Part shown: positions 1 to 6,805 of the stretch, one piece after another
Numbering within the stretch: the first letter of the stretch is position 1
Layout of the letters: the number at the start of each line of letters is the position of its first letter
Source: Clostridia bacterium
Lineage (GTDB): Bacteria; Bacillota_A; Clostridia; Oscillospirales; Acutalibacteraceae
DNA: 8,024 nucleotides
Direction of reading: 5' to 3'
NCBI GenBank assembly: GCA_017435305.1
Contig: JAFSFH010000017.1
Span: forward strand, 1 to 8,024
Program-made: the position numbers and the translations under genes
Notes under the pieces: generated by a model
Told to the model about the DNA's origin: nothing
The model's database searches: none
The model's input: the letters and a program-made list of their open reading frames with translations, nothing else

Positions 1-18
1 TTCCGTTGCCACCCCTAT

Positions 19-43
19 GAGAATGGTGCACAGCACCATTCTC
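19..43. repeat. Perfect short hairpin of unknown role
   Basis: An 11-bp perfect stem (GAGAATGGTGC at 19-29 pairing with 33-43) closes a 3-base loop. Neither strand has a T-run directly after it, so it is not a standard intrinsic terminator. It lies just outside the 155-bp repeat. It could be the end of a gene or element beginning to the left of the window, or another dispersed palindrome. No function can be assigned from what is visible. Confidence 0.5.
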
Positions 44-102
44 TCAAGCAGTCACCTGACATTTTGCTGTGTTTTGTGCCTTGATAGAACAAAAATCCTT
101 TC

Positions 103-257
103 TTCCTAAAATCTGCGACCTGAAAGCGAGCAGATTTTGAGCGATTTTTATTCTATTGGGGCGATGAAAGGCTGTATGCCTTTCGAGAACAAATAGGGTG
201 AAAAGCGACAAAATCCGCCGCTTTAAGGCGGGTTCGGATTTGTTGCTCTACCCTAGG
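103..257 (+). repeat. 155-bp multi-hairpin repeat, left copy
   Basis: This stretch matches the reverse complement of 7870-8024 over 155 bases with five substitutions and no gaps (about 97% identity). It contains three inverted repeats in a row. The first has AAAATCTGC (107-115) pairing with GCAGATTTT. The second has GAAAGGC, a 5-base loop, then GCCTTTC (about 165-187). The third is a long imperfect stem from TAGGGT (194-199) to ACCCTA (250-255), with AAATCCG/CGGATTT and CCGC/GCGG inside. On this copy an outer stem also forms between 84-97 and 143-156 with one mismatch, so the element may begin at or before 84. It encodes no credible protein. A MITE, a non-coding RNA or a structured intergenic repeat are all possible. 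It runs directly into a REP-like palindrome and the RAYT gene. Confidence 0.85.
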
Positions 258-279
258 GGCGGTCGAGATCGACCACCCG
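252..279 (+). repeat. REP-like palindrome R1 upstream of RAYT
   Basis: The sequence opens with TAGGGGCGG and closes with CACCCGTG around the hairpin GGTCG-agat-CGACC, extended by GGG/CCC across a C/A mismatch. The same GTAGGGGCGG...CCGCCCG frame recurs at 418-445, 550-577 and 6666-6695. R1 sits just upstream of the RAYT start and overlaps the last bases of the 155-bp repeat. In known RAYT systems, REP palindromes flanking the transposase gene are its likely substrates. Confidence 0.6.
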
Positions 280-301
280 TGACGAGAGAGGATGCCGTTC
301 T

Positions 302-790
302 ATGGATCAAGGTTTTCCAAAACGAAAAACCATCCGCCTACAAGAATACGATTACAGCCAAAACGGCGCGTATTTCATCACGATATGCACCGAGGGGCGG
401 AAGTGTATATTTGGTTCCGTAGGGGCGGATTCCATATCCGCCCGTATGATTCGAAGAACGTTTTGTGAGGTCGTAAATCAATATAAAGAAATCGATTGTC
501 CTATTTTTGTGGTGATGCCCAATCATTTTCATGCCATTATTACCATAGAACGGGCGGATATGGAATCCGCCCCTACGATTTCAACCGTGATACAAGAATT
601 TAAACGATATTCCACCATTGAATACACAAAAATGGTAAAACAAGGACTTGTGCCTGTGTATGAAAAACGCATCTGGCAACGGGGGTTTTACGACCACGTC
701 ATCCGCAATCAATCGGACTACGACGACGCATACCGTTACATCGAAAACAATCCGCTCCAATGGGAATTGGACGAACTGTATACCAATTAA
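302..790 (+). CDS. REP-associated tyrosine transposase (RAYT, Y1_Tnp/IS200-like family)
   Basis: This is a 162-residue member of the Y1 HUH single-strand transposase family that acts on REP palindromes. The N-terminus has the typical R-x-x-I-R-L-x-x-Y-D-Y-S...Y-F-I-T-I-C-T pattern. The metal-binding HUH motif is H75-F-H77 within MPNHFHAII. The C-terminal block RIWQRGFYDHVIRN (123-136) is followed by YIENNP, where Y146 aligns with the catalytic tyrosine of E. coli TnpA-REP. Length is normal for the short clostridial type, and all key residues are present, so the gene looks intact. The ATG follows a GAGAGAGG ribosome binding site (284-291) by ten bases. No convincing promoter is visible. Residues 40-48 and 84-92 are encoded by two inverted REP copies within the gene, both in variable loops. 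Its GC content is visibly lower than that of recG and the secreted genes, which fits horizontal acquisition. Confidence 0.92.
   Translation: MDQGFPKRKTIRLQEYDYSQNGAYFITICTEGRKCIFGSVGADSISARMIRRTFCEVVNQYKEIDCPIFVVMPNHFHAIITIERADMESAPTISTVIQEFKRYSTIEYTKMVKQGLVPVYEKRIWQRGFYDHVIRNQSDYDDAYRYIENNPLQWELDELYTN
418..445 (+). repeat. REP copy R2 inside the RAYT coding region
   Basis: This 28-base palindromic unit has a perfect 8-bp stem, GGGCGGAT (423-430) with ATCCGCCC (436-443), and a 5-base loop. Its exact reverse complement occurs at 550-577. It is read in frame as residues 40-48 (VGADSISAR) between the KCIFG strand and the following helix, where length varies among RAYTs. Confidence 0.8.
550..577 (-). 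repeat. REP copy R3 inside the RAYT coding region, inverted mate of R2
   Basis: This is the exact reverse complement of 418-445 over 28 bases. It is read in frame as residues 84-92 (RADMESAPT), directly after the strand carrying the HUH motif. Together R2 and R3 form an inverted pair separated by 104 bases, the arrangement seen in BIMEs, but lying within the transposase gene. Confidence 0.8.
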
Positions 791-823
791 AAAAGTGCCG
801 AGGCATATGCCTCGGCACTTTTT
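790..823. terminator. Bidirectional intrinsic terminator shared by RAYT and recG
   Basis: This is a perfect 17-bp inverted repeat with no spare loop bases (centre between 806 and 807). It reads AAAAAGTGCCGAGGCAT and its complement, so it has an A-run on one side and a T-run on the other for either direction. The RAYT stop codon (788-790) and the recG stop codon (824-822) both overlap its edges, leaving only 31 bases between the two stops. Confidence 0.92.
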
Positions 824-2855
824 AATTCAATCCCTGTTCGCCGACCTGCTCAAACAAATGCTCCACCGCATTCCACAATTCGGGGTGGCGGATGAGGTTG
901 GGGTCCTCGTCCAGCAGCACCGCCGCCCGGGACTGGGCCCGCTGCAGCAGCGGCATATCGCTGAGCAGATCCGCCACCTTTAACTGGGGCAGACCGTGCT
1001 GACGGTTGCCGAAGAAATCGCCGGGTCCCCGCAGCTTCAGATCCTCGTCGGCGATGATAAAGCCGTCGTTGGTGGCTTTCATCACGCCCAGCCGCCGCAG
1101 GTTTTCCTCACCGCGGTTGTCGCTGATGAGGATGCAGGTGGACTGATGCTGTCCGCGACCCACGCGCCCGCGCAGCTGGTGCAGCTGCGCCAGCCCGAAC
1201 CGCTCGGCGTTCTCCACCGCCATAATGACGGCGTTGGGCACGTCCACCCCCACCTCGATGACGGTGGTGGAAACCAACAGCTGTATCTCGCCCGCCGCAA
1301 AGGCGGCCATCACCGCCTCCTTCTCGGCGGACTTCATCCGCCCGTGGAGCAGACCCAGGGTATACCCGCGGAAGGGACCCTCTTTCAGCTGCTCAAACAC
1401 CTCGGTGGCAGAGCGCAGGTCGGCCACCGCATCGCTCTCCTCCACCAGGGGACACACCACGTAGCCCTGCCGTCCCTCGTCCAGATGCTTGCGGATGTAC
1501 CCGTAGGCGCGGTCCCGCTTGTCACTGCCGATGGCAAAGGTTTCGATGGGCTGTCGTCCGGGGGGCAGCTCGTCCAGCACCGACACGTCCAGATCGCCGT
1601 ACAGTATCAGCGCCAGGGTGCGGGGGATGGGGGTGGCGGACATTACCAGCAGGTGGGGGTCCTGCCCCTTGGCGGCCAGCTTCGCCCGCTGGGCGACGCC
1701 GAAGCGGTGCTGCTCGTCGGTGATCACCAGACCCAGCCGCGCAAACTGCACGCTGTCGCTGATGAGGGCGTGGGTACCCACCACGAAATCAATATCGCCG
1801 CAGGCGATGTGCTCCTGCAGCACTCGCCGCTTCGCTGCCGGCACCGAGCCGGTCAGCAGACCCACCCGCACCGAATCCCCCAGCAATTTCTGCAGGGTCT
1901 CGGCGTGCTGCTCTGCCAGTATCTCGGTGGGCGCCATCATCGCCGCCTGCCACCCCTCGCGGATGAGGGAATAGGCCACACCCGCCGCCACGGCGGTCTT
2001 GCCGCTGCCCACGTCGCCCTGTATCAGGCGGGACATGGGGCACAGCCCCCGCATATCCCCGATGCAGTCGGCGATGGCACGGCGCTGGGCGCCGGTCAGG
2101 GTAAAGGGCAGGGCGGCGGCGTATTCGGCAGTGCGGTCGGCTGTCAGCACCGCGCCGCTGAGGCGACGGCTGCGGCTTTTCAGCCGCAACAGCCCCAGCT
2201 GCAGGATAAACAGTTCCTCATAGATGAGCCGCCGTCTGGCCTGCTCCACCACCTTGTGGTCGGTGGGGAAGTGGATGTTGCGGATGGCGGTGACGCGGTC
2301 GCACAGACCCTCGGCGCGCACCGCCTCCTCCGGCAGTATCTCCGGCAGACCCACCCGCCCCAGGATGTCCAGGGCGGCGGTCACGTTCTGCTCGATCATC
2401 TTGTTGGTCAGTCCCTCGGTGAGGGGGTAGAGGGGACGGATCTTGGCGGCGTCCACCGTCTCGATGCGGGGGCTGGTCATCTCCGCCCGCCGTCCGTCCG
2501 CCACCACCGTGCCGTACAGCAGTATCTCCTGATCCCGACGCACCTTGGCGGCGGCGTAGGGGTTGTTGAACAGGGTCACCTGCAGGGTGGCATAGCCGTC
2601 GGACACGCGGAATTTATACAGGGTCATGCCCTTGCGCACCCGATGCTCGGTGGGGGAGGTGACCACCCAGCCGCGGATACAGCAGGGCACGCCCGCCTGC
2701 GCCTCGGATATGAGGGTGGGGTTGGACCAGTCCTCATACCCGCGGGGATAGTGCTCCAGCAGATCCCACAGGGTGCGGATGCCCAGCTTTTCGTACAGGG
2801 CGGCACGTTTTTCTCCCACCCCCTTGAGGGAGCGGACCGACTCGTTCAGCGGCAC
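822..2855 (-). CDS. recG: ATP-dependent DNA helicase RecG
   Basis: RecG is a monomeric superfamily 2 DNA translocase that remodels stalled replication forks and branch-migrates Holliday junctions. This 677-residue protein is close to the usual length and looks complete. A helical N-terminus with a helix-hairpin-helix-like LKGVGEKRAAL segment (10-20) leads into the wedge/OB domain (about 50-150). Helicase motifs follow: GDVGSGKT (Walker A, 280-287), DEQH (motif II, 380-383), SAT (motif III, 406-408) and QLHQLRGRVGRG (motif VI, 557-568), then the RecG-typical GPGDFFGNRQHG (610-621). I chose the GTG start at 2855 because a strong AAGGAGG (2864-2870) lies eight bases upstream and the protein then begins like other RecGs. 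An in-frame ATG at 2921 would add 22 unlike residues and lies upstream of the promoter. It converges on RAYT and diverges from the glycoside hydrolase. Confidence 0.97.
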   Translation of the reverse strand: MPLNESVRSLKGVGEKRAALYEKLGIRTLWDLLEHYPRGYEDWSNPTLISEAQAGVPCCIRGWVVTSPTEHRVRKGMTLYKFRVSDGYATLQVTLFNNPYAAAKVRRDQEILLYGTVVADGRRAEMTSPRIETVDAAKIRPLYPLTEGLTNKMIEQNVTAALDILGRVGLPEILPEEAVRAEGLCDRVTAIRNIHFPTDHKVVEQARRRLIYEELFILQLGLLRLKSRSRRLSGAVLTADRTAEYAAALPFTLTGAQRRAIADCIGDMRGLCPMSRLIQGDVGSGKTAVAAGVAYSLIREGWQAAMMAPTEILAEQHAETLQKLLGDSVRVGLLTGSVPAAKRRVLQEHIACGDIDFVVGTHALISDSVQFARLGLVITDEQHRFGVAQRAKLAAKGQDPHLLVMSATPIPRTLALILYGDLDVSVLDELPPGRQPIETFAIGSDKRDRAYGYIRKHLDEGRQGYVVCPLVEESDAVADLRSATEVFEQLKEGPFRGYTLGLLHGRMKSAEKEAVMAAFAAGEIQLLVSTTVIEVGVDVPNAVIMAVENAERFGLAQLHQLRGRVGRGQHQSTCILISDNRGEENLRRLGVMKATNDGFIIADEDLKLRGPGDFFGNRQHGLPQLKVADLLSDMPLLQRAQSRAAVLLDEDPNLIRHPELWNAVEHLFEQVGEQGLN

Positions 2856-2886
2856 GGACGGCACCTCCTTCCATTTGTTTAATACT

Positions 2887-2915
2887 ACTATATCACACCC
2901 TGTTGTATTTTGCAA
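2887..2915 (-). promoter_or_regulatory. recG promoter
   Basis: On the minus strand, TTGCAA (2915-2910) and TATAGT (2892-2887) are 17 bases apart, a good sigma-70-type promoter. Transcription would start near 2880. That leaves a leader of about 25 bases before the GTG, and it also shows that the ATG at 2921 would not lie in the transcript. Confidence 0.75.
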
Positions 2916-2938
2916 ATCCACGAAATTCTAAAAAATAG

Positions 2939-2967
2939 TGGAAATGCAGGGGCGGATATGGTATAGT
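2939..2967 (+). promoter_or_regulatory. Promoter of the secreted glycoside hydrolase, extended -10
   Basis: TATAGT (2962-2967) is preceded by TG one base upstream, giving an extended -10 (TGGTATAGT). The -35 at 17 bases is weak (TGGAAA, 2939-2944). The promoter diverges from the recG promoter, and about 70 bases of leader precede the start at 3037. The GC-rich spacer (2950-2961) matches 12 bases of the REP copy in the RAYT gene. Confidence 0.6.
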
Positions 2968-3036
2968 GTAGTTGTAAGAATGGGTAATTATTTAGAAAAC
3001 TACCCCCGTAAACGACCGAGAAAGAGAGGATACACT

Positions 3037-6000
3037 ATGAAACTGCGCCTTAAAAACCTGCTGTCCCTGCTGTGCGCGCTGTTGCTGGTGGTGGGGCTGA
3101 TCCCCGCTACCGCCTTCACCGCCACCGCCGAGCTGGGGGGCGATTTCCCCTGGACCGACGAGGCAGAGCCCATGCTCATCGAGCAGATTCTGGAGCGGGA
3201 CGGCTTTATCGACGGCATCTGGTTCCCGTGGTTTAACGGCTCCGGTTCGGGCCATAATCTGACCGGCAACGAGCTGATGGCCGCGTATTACAACTCCAGC
3301 GCCAGTTCTGACTGGAACCGCGTGGAGCTGGATTACATCGGCGCCGATAAGATCTATCAGCAGATCTACAACCTGAAGGCCATGGGCTATAACATTATGG
3401 CCTACGGCGGCTCCATCTACGGCGAGGGCGTTGAGTTCAGCGAGACCGGCAACGTGGTGGGCATTAAGCAGGACTATCTGGACAACGCCCGCCGTCTGCT
3501 GGATATGTGCCGTGAGATCGGTATGCCGGTGATGTGGAACGTGTATTTCCACTGCTCCTCTATGCCCAACTATCACGGCATCGACGGCTGGAAGGTGATC
3601 TGCCAGATGCTGGGTAACCAGGAGATCGCCCGCAACTATGCTGCGAATTTCGTGGCTCCCCTGTGCGAGATGCTGGCGGAGTACCCCGACGTGGTGGCGC
3701 TGGTATCCATTGCCGACGAGCCGGAGAACGAGATCAACGACGTGGGCAAGGGCAACAACTTCAGCGGCAGCCGCACGATGTACGGTGTCACCCAGGAGGA
3801 TATGGTCTACTTTATGAAGCAGATCAACGACACCGTGCGGGAGAAACTGCCGAATGTGGCCCGCACCGTGGCCTCCAACGCGATGAACAAGGCCATTTAC
3901 CGCGATTTTGACCTGGATCTGATGGGTCACAACCGCTACGCCGATGCCCTCAACCAGTTCCCCGCTGTGGAGGACTTTGTCACCGACGCGGACCCCATCC
4001 TGACCGAGTACAACGTGGGTAACGCCTCCTACGACGACGAGCAGTTCACCCAGATCCACATCGGCTTCCGTGAGGAGATGCGGGAGAAGGGGTATAAAGG
4101 TGGCTTCGCTTGGTGCTGGCTCCCCAACAAGTCCTATGTCAACGACTCCGACTATTACCTGCTGCGCAATGCCTACGACAACCTCTCCTTCCGCAAGTCG
4201 GTGACCGACCTGCGGCACTATATGGACAACTGCCGTAAGAAATACCGCGGCGAGGCCGCCGGTCTCTCCGCCCCCGTGCTGTACGCCAACTACGGCGACG
4301 GCAAGGTGCGCTTTATCCCCGCCAACGATGCCGCCGCTACCATCACGGTGGAGCGTTCGGACGACGGCGGAAAGACCTGGAAGGCGCTGATCAAGGATGC
4401 GCCCCAGTCCAATTACGTGGATCAGTACAGCATGGGTCTGTATAACGACACCGACGGTGCCAAGCCCAAGAGCGGCTATTGCTATCGCATCACCGCCAAG
4501 CGCAGCGGCGTCACCGTCACCTCCGAGCCCAACTATCCCGCCGGCGCCGACCTGGCGTATAAGAAGACCTTTGTGAAGCCTACGTACAAGGCGGGCAGCT
4601 ATTACCAGCCCACCACCCAGACCAAGGCAGAGGCAGAGGCGGATAAGACCAAGCTGATCTCCTTCGGCGACCTGCTGATCCGCCCCCAGTCGGATTCGGT
4701 CAACCTGATCAAGAACGGCAGCTTTGAGAACGCCTCCGGCGGTCAGTGGAACAACCGCTCCTTCCTGAACCAGTACATCTCGGTGGTGGAGGATTCCACC
4801 GCCCCCGAGGGCAAGAAGAGCCTGAAGTTTGACACCTCCGCCACCCAGGAGCCCGGTTGGTATAAATTCACCGTGTCCGGTCTGGAGAAGGAGAGCAACT
4901 ACGTGCTGTCCACCTGGATTAAGGGCGACTATCTGAAATCCACCAATAAGGGTATGGCTTCGCTGGGTGTCATCGACCCCGACACCGGCACGTTTATGAC
5001 CTACTACGAGTATTATCGCGGCTATGCCCGTACCTCCCGCGAGACCCAGCAGATCTATCCCACCGCGTGGGATAAGGACTGGCACCTGCGCAGCGTGGTG
5101 TTCACCACCGGCGACAACACCTCCTTCACCTTCGCCCTGTACGGCTACGGCAGCGTGATGTGGCTGGACGGTCTCGCCGTGTACAAGAACGGCAACGGTA
5201 CCACCTATACCAACGGTCAGTCCGAGGGTCTGGACACCGGCTACATCTTCACCTCCGGTCGCATCACCTGTGACCCCCGCGACAGCCTGGTGGAGGACGT
5301 GACGGTGGACGATAAGGCTTATTGGACCGCCGGCAGCGGCTGGCGCAACGGCTTTATGAGCTTCCACGAGAGCCGCGTGCAGTACGGCTACGCGCTGAAG
5401 TACACCGCCTCGTCGGATCCCAACGGCGTGTATTATCTCAAGTCGGTTCCGGTCAAGCCCAACACCGACTATTACGTCTCCTTTGACGTGAAGATCCTGG
5501 AGAGCGGCTCCGGTCGCGTGGTGCTGATGAACAACGGCAAGACCGAGCTGAGAGAGGCGCTGGGTATGGAGCTGGACGCCGACATCTACGGCGACGACTG
5601 GTATCACTACCGCGCCAAGTTCAATTCCGGCGTCTATAAGCAGGTGAATTTCGGCGTCTGCGACCTGGGCGGCTCGGCGCTGATCGATAACGTCCGTATT
5701 TTTAAGGAGTCGGACGAGGAGAGCGTCAAGGAGCTGTACACCTATTCGGTGAAGACCACCAATAAGGTTGCCTATGGCAAGACCGCCTCGGTGGAGGCGC
5801 GGGCTACCGGCGACGGACTGAAGTATCAGTGGTACTTTAAGGACAAGGGCGCATCCAAATTCTCCCTGACCACCTCCTTTAAGACCAAGACCTACTCGGT
5901 GCAGATGAACAAGTCCCGCGACGGACGGCAGGTGTACTGCGTCATCACCGATAAATACGGCACCAGCCGCAGGACCGCCACCACCACCCTGACGGTGAAG

Positions 6001-6540
6001 CGCGCCACCCCCAAGATCACCACCCAGCCGAAGACCGGCTATGCTCAGCTGAACAAGACCGCTAAAGCAACGGTCAAGGCGACGGGCGACGGTCTGAAGT
6101 ATCAGTGGTATGTCAAGAATGCGGGCGCCACCAAGTACAGCAAGTCCTCCATCACCTCCGCCACCTACTCGGTGAAAATGACCGAAAAGGTGCACGGACG
6201 CCGCGTGTATTGCGTGGTGACCGACGTGTGGGGCAACAAGGTGCAGTCCAACACGGTGCTGCTGCGCCGTGCGGCGTCCATCGTGACCCAGCCCAAGAGC
6301 GTGACCGTGGCGAAGAACAAGACCGCCAAGGTGACGGTGAAGGCGGCGGGCGACGGACTGAAGTATACGTGGTACATCAAGAACGCCGGTTCTTCCAAGT
6401 ACAGCAAGTCCTCGGTGACCAAGTCCACCTATTCCTGCAAGATGACCAGTAAGGTCAACGGACGCTACGTCTACTGTGTGGTGACCGACAAGTACGGCAA
6501 GACGGTGAAAACCTCCACTGTGCGCGTCAAGATGAAATAA
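3037..6540 (+). CDS. Secreted clan GH-A-like glycoside hydrolase with jelly-roll modules and three C-terminal Ig-like repeats
   Basis: This 1167-residue protein is exported and probably cleaves a polysaccharide outside the cell; the substrate is unknown. The ATG at 3037 follows an AGAGAGGA site by six bases and opens a signal peptide (K2, R4, K6, then a hydrophobic core) with likely cleavage after ATA31. Residues about 40-405 look like a clan GH-A TIM barrel. VSIADEPENE places the probable acid/base at E228 (with D227 and P229), ILTEYN places the probable nucleophile at E324, H298-N299-R300-Y301 follows strand 6, and FAWCWL (W359, W361) ends the barrel. A fibronectin-III/Ig-like module (about 409-498) follows. 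Next are two jelly-roll domains: the first opens with NLIKNGSFE (556), as in CBM4/9-type modules, and runs to about 718. The second spans about 730-892. Three Ig-like repeats (901-988, 989-1078, 1079-1167) end in KMK. There is no LPXTG, SLH or dockerin. I cannot assign a GH family. Confidence 0.85.
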   Translation: MKLRLKNLLSLLCALLLVVGLIPATAFTATAELGGDFPWTDEAEPMLIEQILERDGFIDGIWFPWFNGSGSGHNLTGNELMAAYYNSSASSDWNRVELDYIGADKIYQQIYNLKAMGYNIMAYGGSIYGEGVEFSETGNVVGIKQDYLDNARRLLDMCREIGMPVMWNVYFHCSSMPNYHGIDGWKVICQMLGNQEIARNYAANFVAPLCEMLAEYPDVVALVSIADEPENEINDVGKGNNFSGSRTMYGVTQEDMVYFMKQINDTVREKLPNVARTVASNAMNKAIYRDFDLDLMGHNRYADALNQFPAVEDFVTDADPILTEYNVGNASYDDEQFTQIHIGFREEMREKGYKGGFAWCWLPNKSYVNDSDYYLLRNAYDNLSFRKSVTDLRHYMDNCRKKYRGEAAGLSAPVLYANYGDGKVRFIPANDAAATITVERSDDGGKTWKALIKDAPQSNYVDQYSMGLYNDTDGAKPKSGYCYRITAKRSGVTVTSEPNYPAGADLAYKKTFVKPTYKAGSYYQPTTQTKAEAEADKTKLISFGDLLIRPQSDSVNLIKNGSFENASGGQWNNRSFLNQYISVVEDSTAPEGKKSLKFDTSATQEPGWYKFTVSGLEKESNYVLSTWIKGDYLKSTNKGMASLGVIDPDTGTFMTYYEYYRGYARTSRETQQIYPTAWDKDWHLRSVVFTTGDNTSFTFALYGYGSVMWLDGLAVYKNGNGTTYTNGQSEGLDTGYIFTSGRITCDPRDSLVEDVTVDDKAYWTAGSGWRNGFMSFHESRVQYGYALKYTASSDPNGVYYLKSVPVKPNTDYYVSFDVKILESGSGRVVLMNNGKTELREALGMELDADIYGDDWYHYRAKFNSGVYKQVNFGVCDLGGSALIDNVRIFKESDEESVKELYTYSVKTTNKVAYGKTASVEARATGDGLKYQWYFKDKGASKFSLTTSFKTKTYSVQMNKSRDGRQVYCVITDKYGTSRRTATTTLTVKRATPKITTQPKTGYAQLNKTAKATVKATGDGLKYQWYVKNAGATKYSKSSITSATYSVKMTEKVHGRRVYCVVTDVWGNKVQSNTVLLRRAASIVTQPKSVTVAKNKTAKVTVKAAGDGLKYTWYIKNAGSSKYSKSSVTKSTYSCKMTSKVNGRYVYCVVTDKYGKTVKTSTVRVKMK

Positions 6541-6547
6541 CAACCTC

Positions 6548-6579
6548 AAAAACCGCTACCCGTGAGGGTAGCGGTTTTT
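6548..6579. terminator. Intrinsic terminator after the glycoside hydrolase
   Basis: A perfect 14-bp stem (AAAAACCGCTACCC, 6548-6561, with 6566-6579) closes a GTGA tetraloop and ends in five T residues, eight bases beyond the stop codon. It should end the glycoside hydrolase transcript and separate it from the next gene, which has its own promoter. Confidence 0.93.
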
Positions 6580-6586
6580 GCCACCT

Positions 6587-6712
6587 CCACGTTGGATAGA
6601 CTCCTAGCCTCCCTTGTAAAGGGAGGTGGCATTTGCGAAGCAAATGACGGAGGGATTGTCAACAACACGGGCGGTCGAGGACGCCCGCCCCTACGACACC
6701 ACTCTAACGTGG
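6587..6712. mobile_element. MITE-like nested repeat unit in the gene-free gap
   Basis: This 126-bp unit is bounded by CCACGTTGGA (6587-6596) and TCTAACGTGG (6703-6712), which are inverted with 9 of 10 matches. Inside are two tight hairpins, CCTCCCTT-gta-AAGGGAGG (6608-6626) and CATTTGC-gaa-GCAAATG (6630-6646), then GACGGAGGGATTGTC and a REP-like palindrome. The CCTCCC...GGAGGTGGCA...GACGGAGGGA pattern resembles dispersed repeats I recall from clostridial gut genomes. No transposase is inside and no target duplication is evident. The terminal inverted repeat is short, so the boundaries are tentative. Confidence 0.45.
6666..6695 (-). repeat. REP-like palindrome R4
   Basis: On the minus strand this opens with CGTAGGGGCGG and closes with CCGCCCGTG, matching the frame of the REP copies in and before the RAYT gene but with a different ten-base middle. 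It lies inside the MITE-like unit. Confidence 0.6.
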
Positions 6713-6721
6713 CATAGAACC

Positions 6722-6783
6722 CGTAGGGGAGGGGTTTCCCGTCCCGCGCAGAGGACGTGACGGCGGGAGATAAACCCCCGCCC
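6722..6783. repeat. Pair of degenerate REP-like palindromes (R5 +, R6 -)
   Basis: R5 (6722-6747) opens with CGTAGGGG and folds as GGGaGGGG-ttt-CCCgTCCC. R6 (about 6762-6783) folds as GGCGGG...CCCGCC, and on the minus strand reads GGGCGGGGGTTT, similar to the middle of R5. With R4 the order is minus, plus, minus, a BIME-like alternation. R6 is the weakest member and may be coincidental in GC-rich sequence. Confidence 0.4.
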
Positions 6784-6805
6784 AACGCCCCCCAAAAATG
6801 AGGGG

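Noticed and set aside
198..422. Small open frame overlapping the left repeat and the RAYT start
   Set aside because: It reads through the repeat hairpin and REP, then overlaps RAYT in another frame. It has no ribosome binding site or family similarity.
996..2882. Open frame of 628 codons on the + strand opposite recG
   Set aside because: It is a shadow produced by GC-rich third positions of recG. The translation is low-complexity (Gly, His, Gln, Leu rich), has no recognisable domain, and recG is unambiguous.
2856..2921. 22-residue N-terminal extension of RecG from the ATG at 2921
   Set aside because: The recG promoter lies inside this stretch, and the strong ribosome binding site at 2864-2870 points to the GTG at 2855.
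2938..3036. 33-residue N-terminal extension of the glycoside hydrolase
   Set aside because: It overlaps the promoter and would bury the signal peptide. The ATG at 3037 has a proper ribosome binding site and starts the signal sequence.
2992..6549. Open frame of 1185 codons on the - strand opposite the glycoside hydrolase
   Set aside because: It is a stop-free antisense frame caused by strong codon bias. Its composition is Gly/Val/His/Leu-rich with no domain, and the sense frame has a signal peptide, catalytic motifs and repeats.
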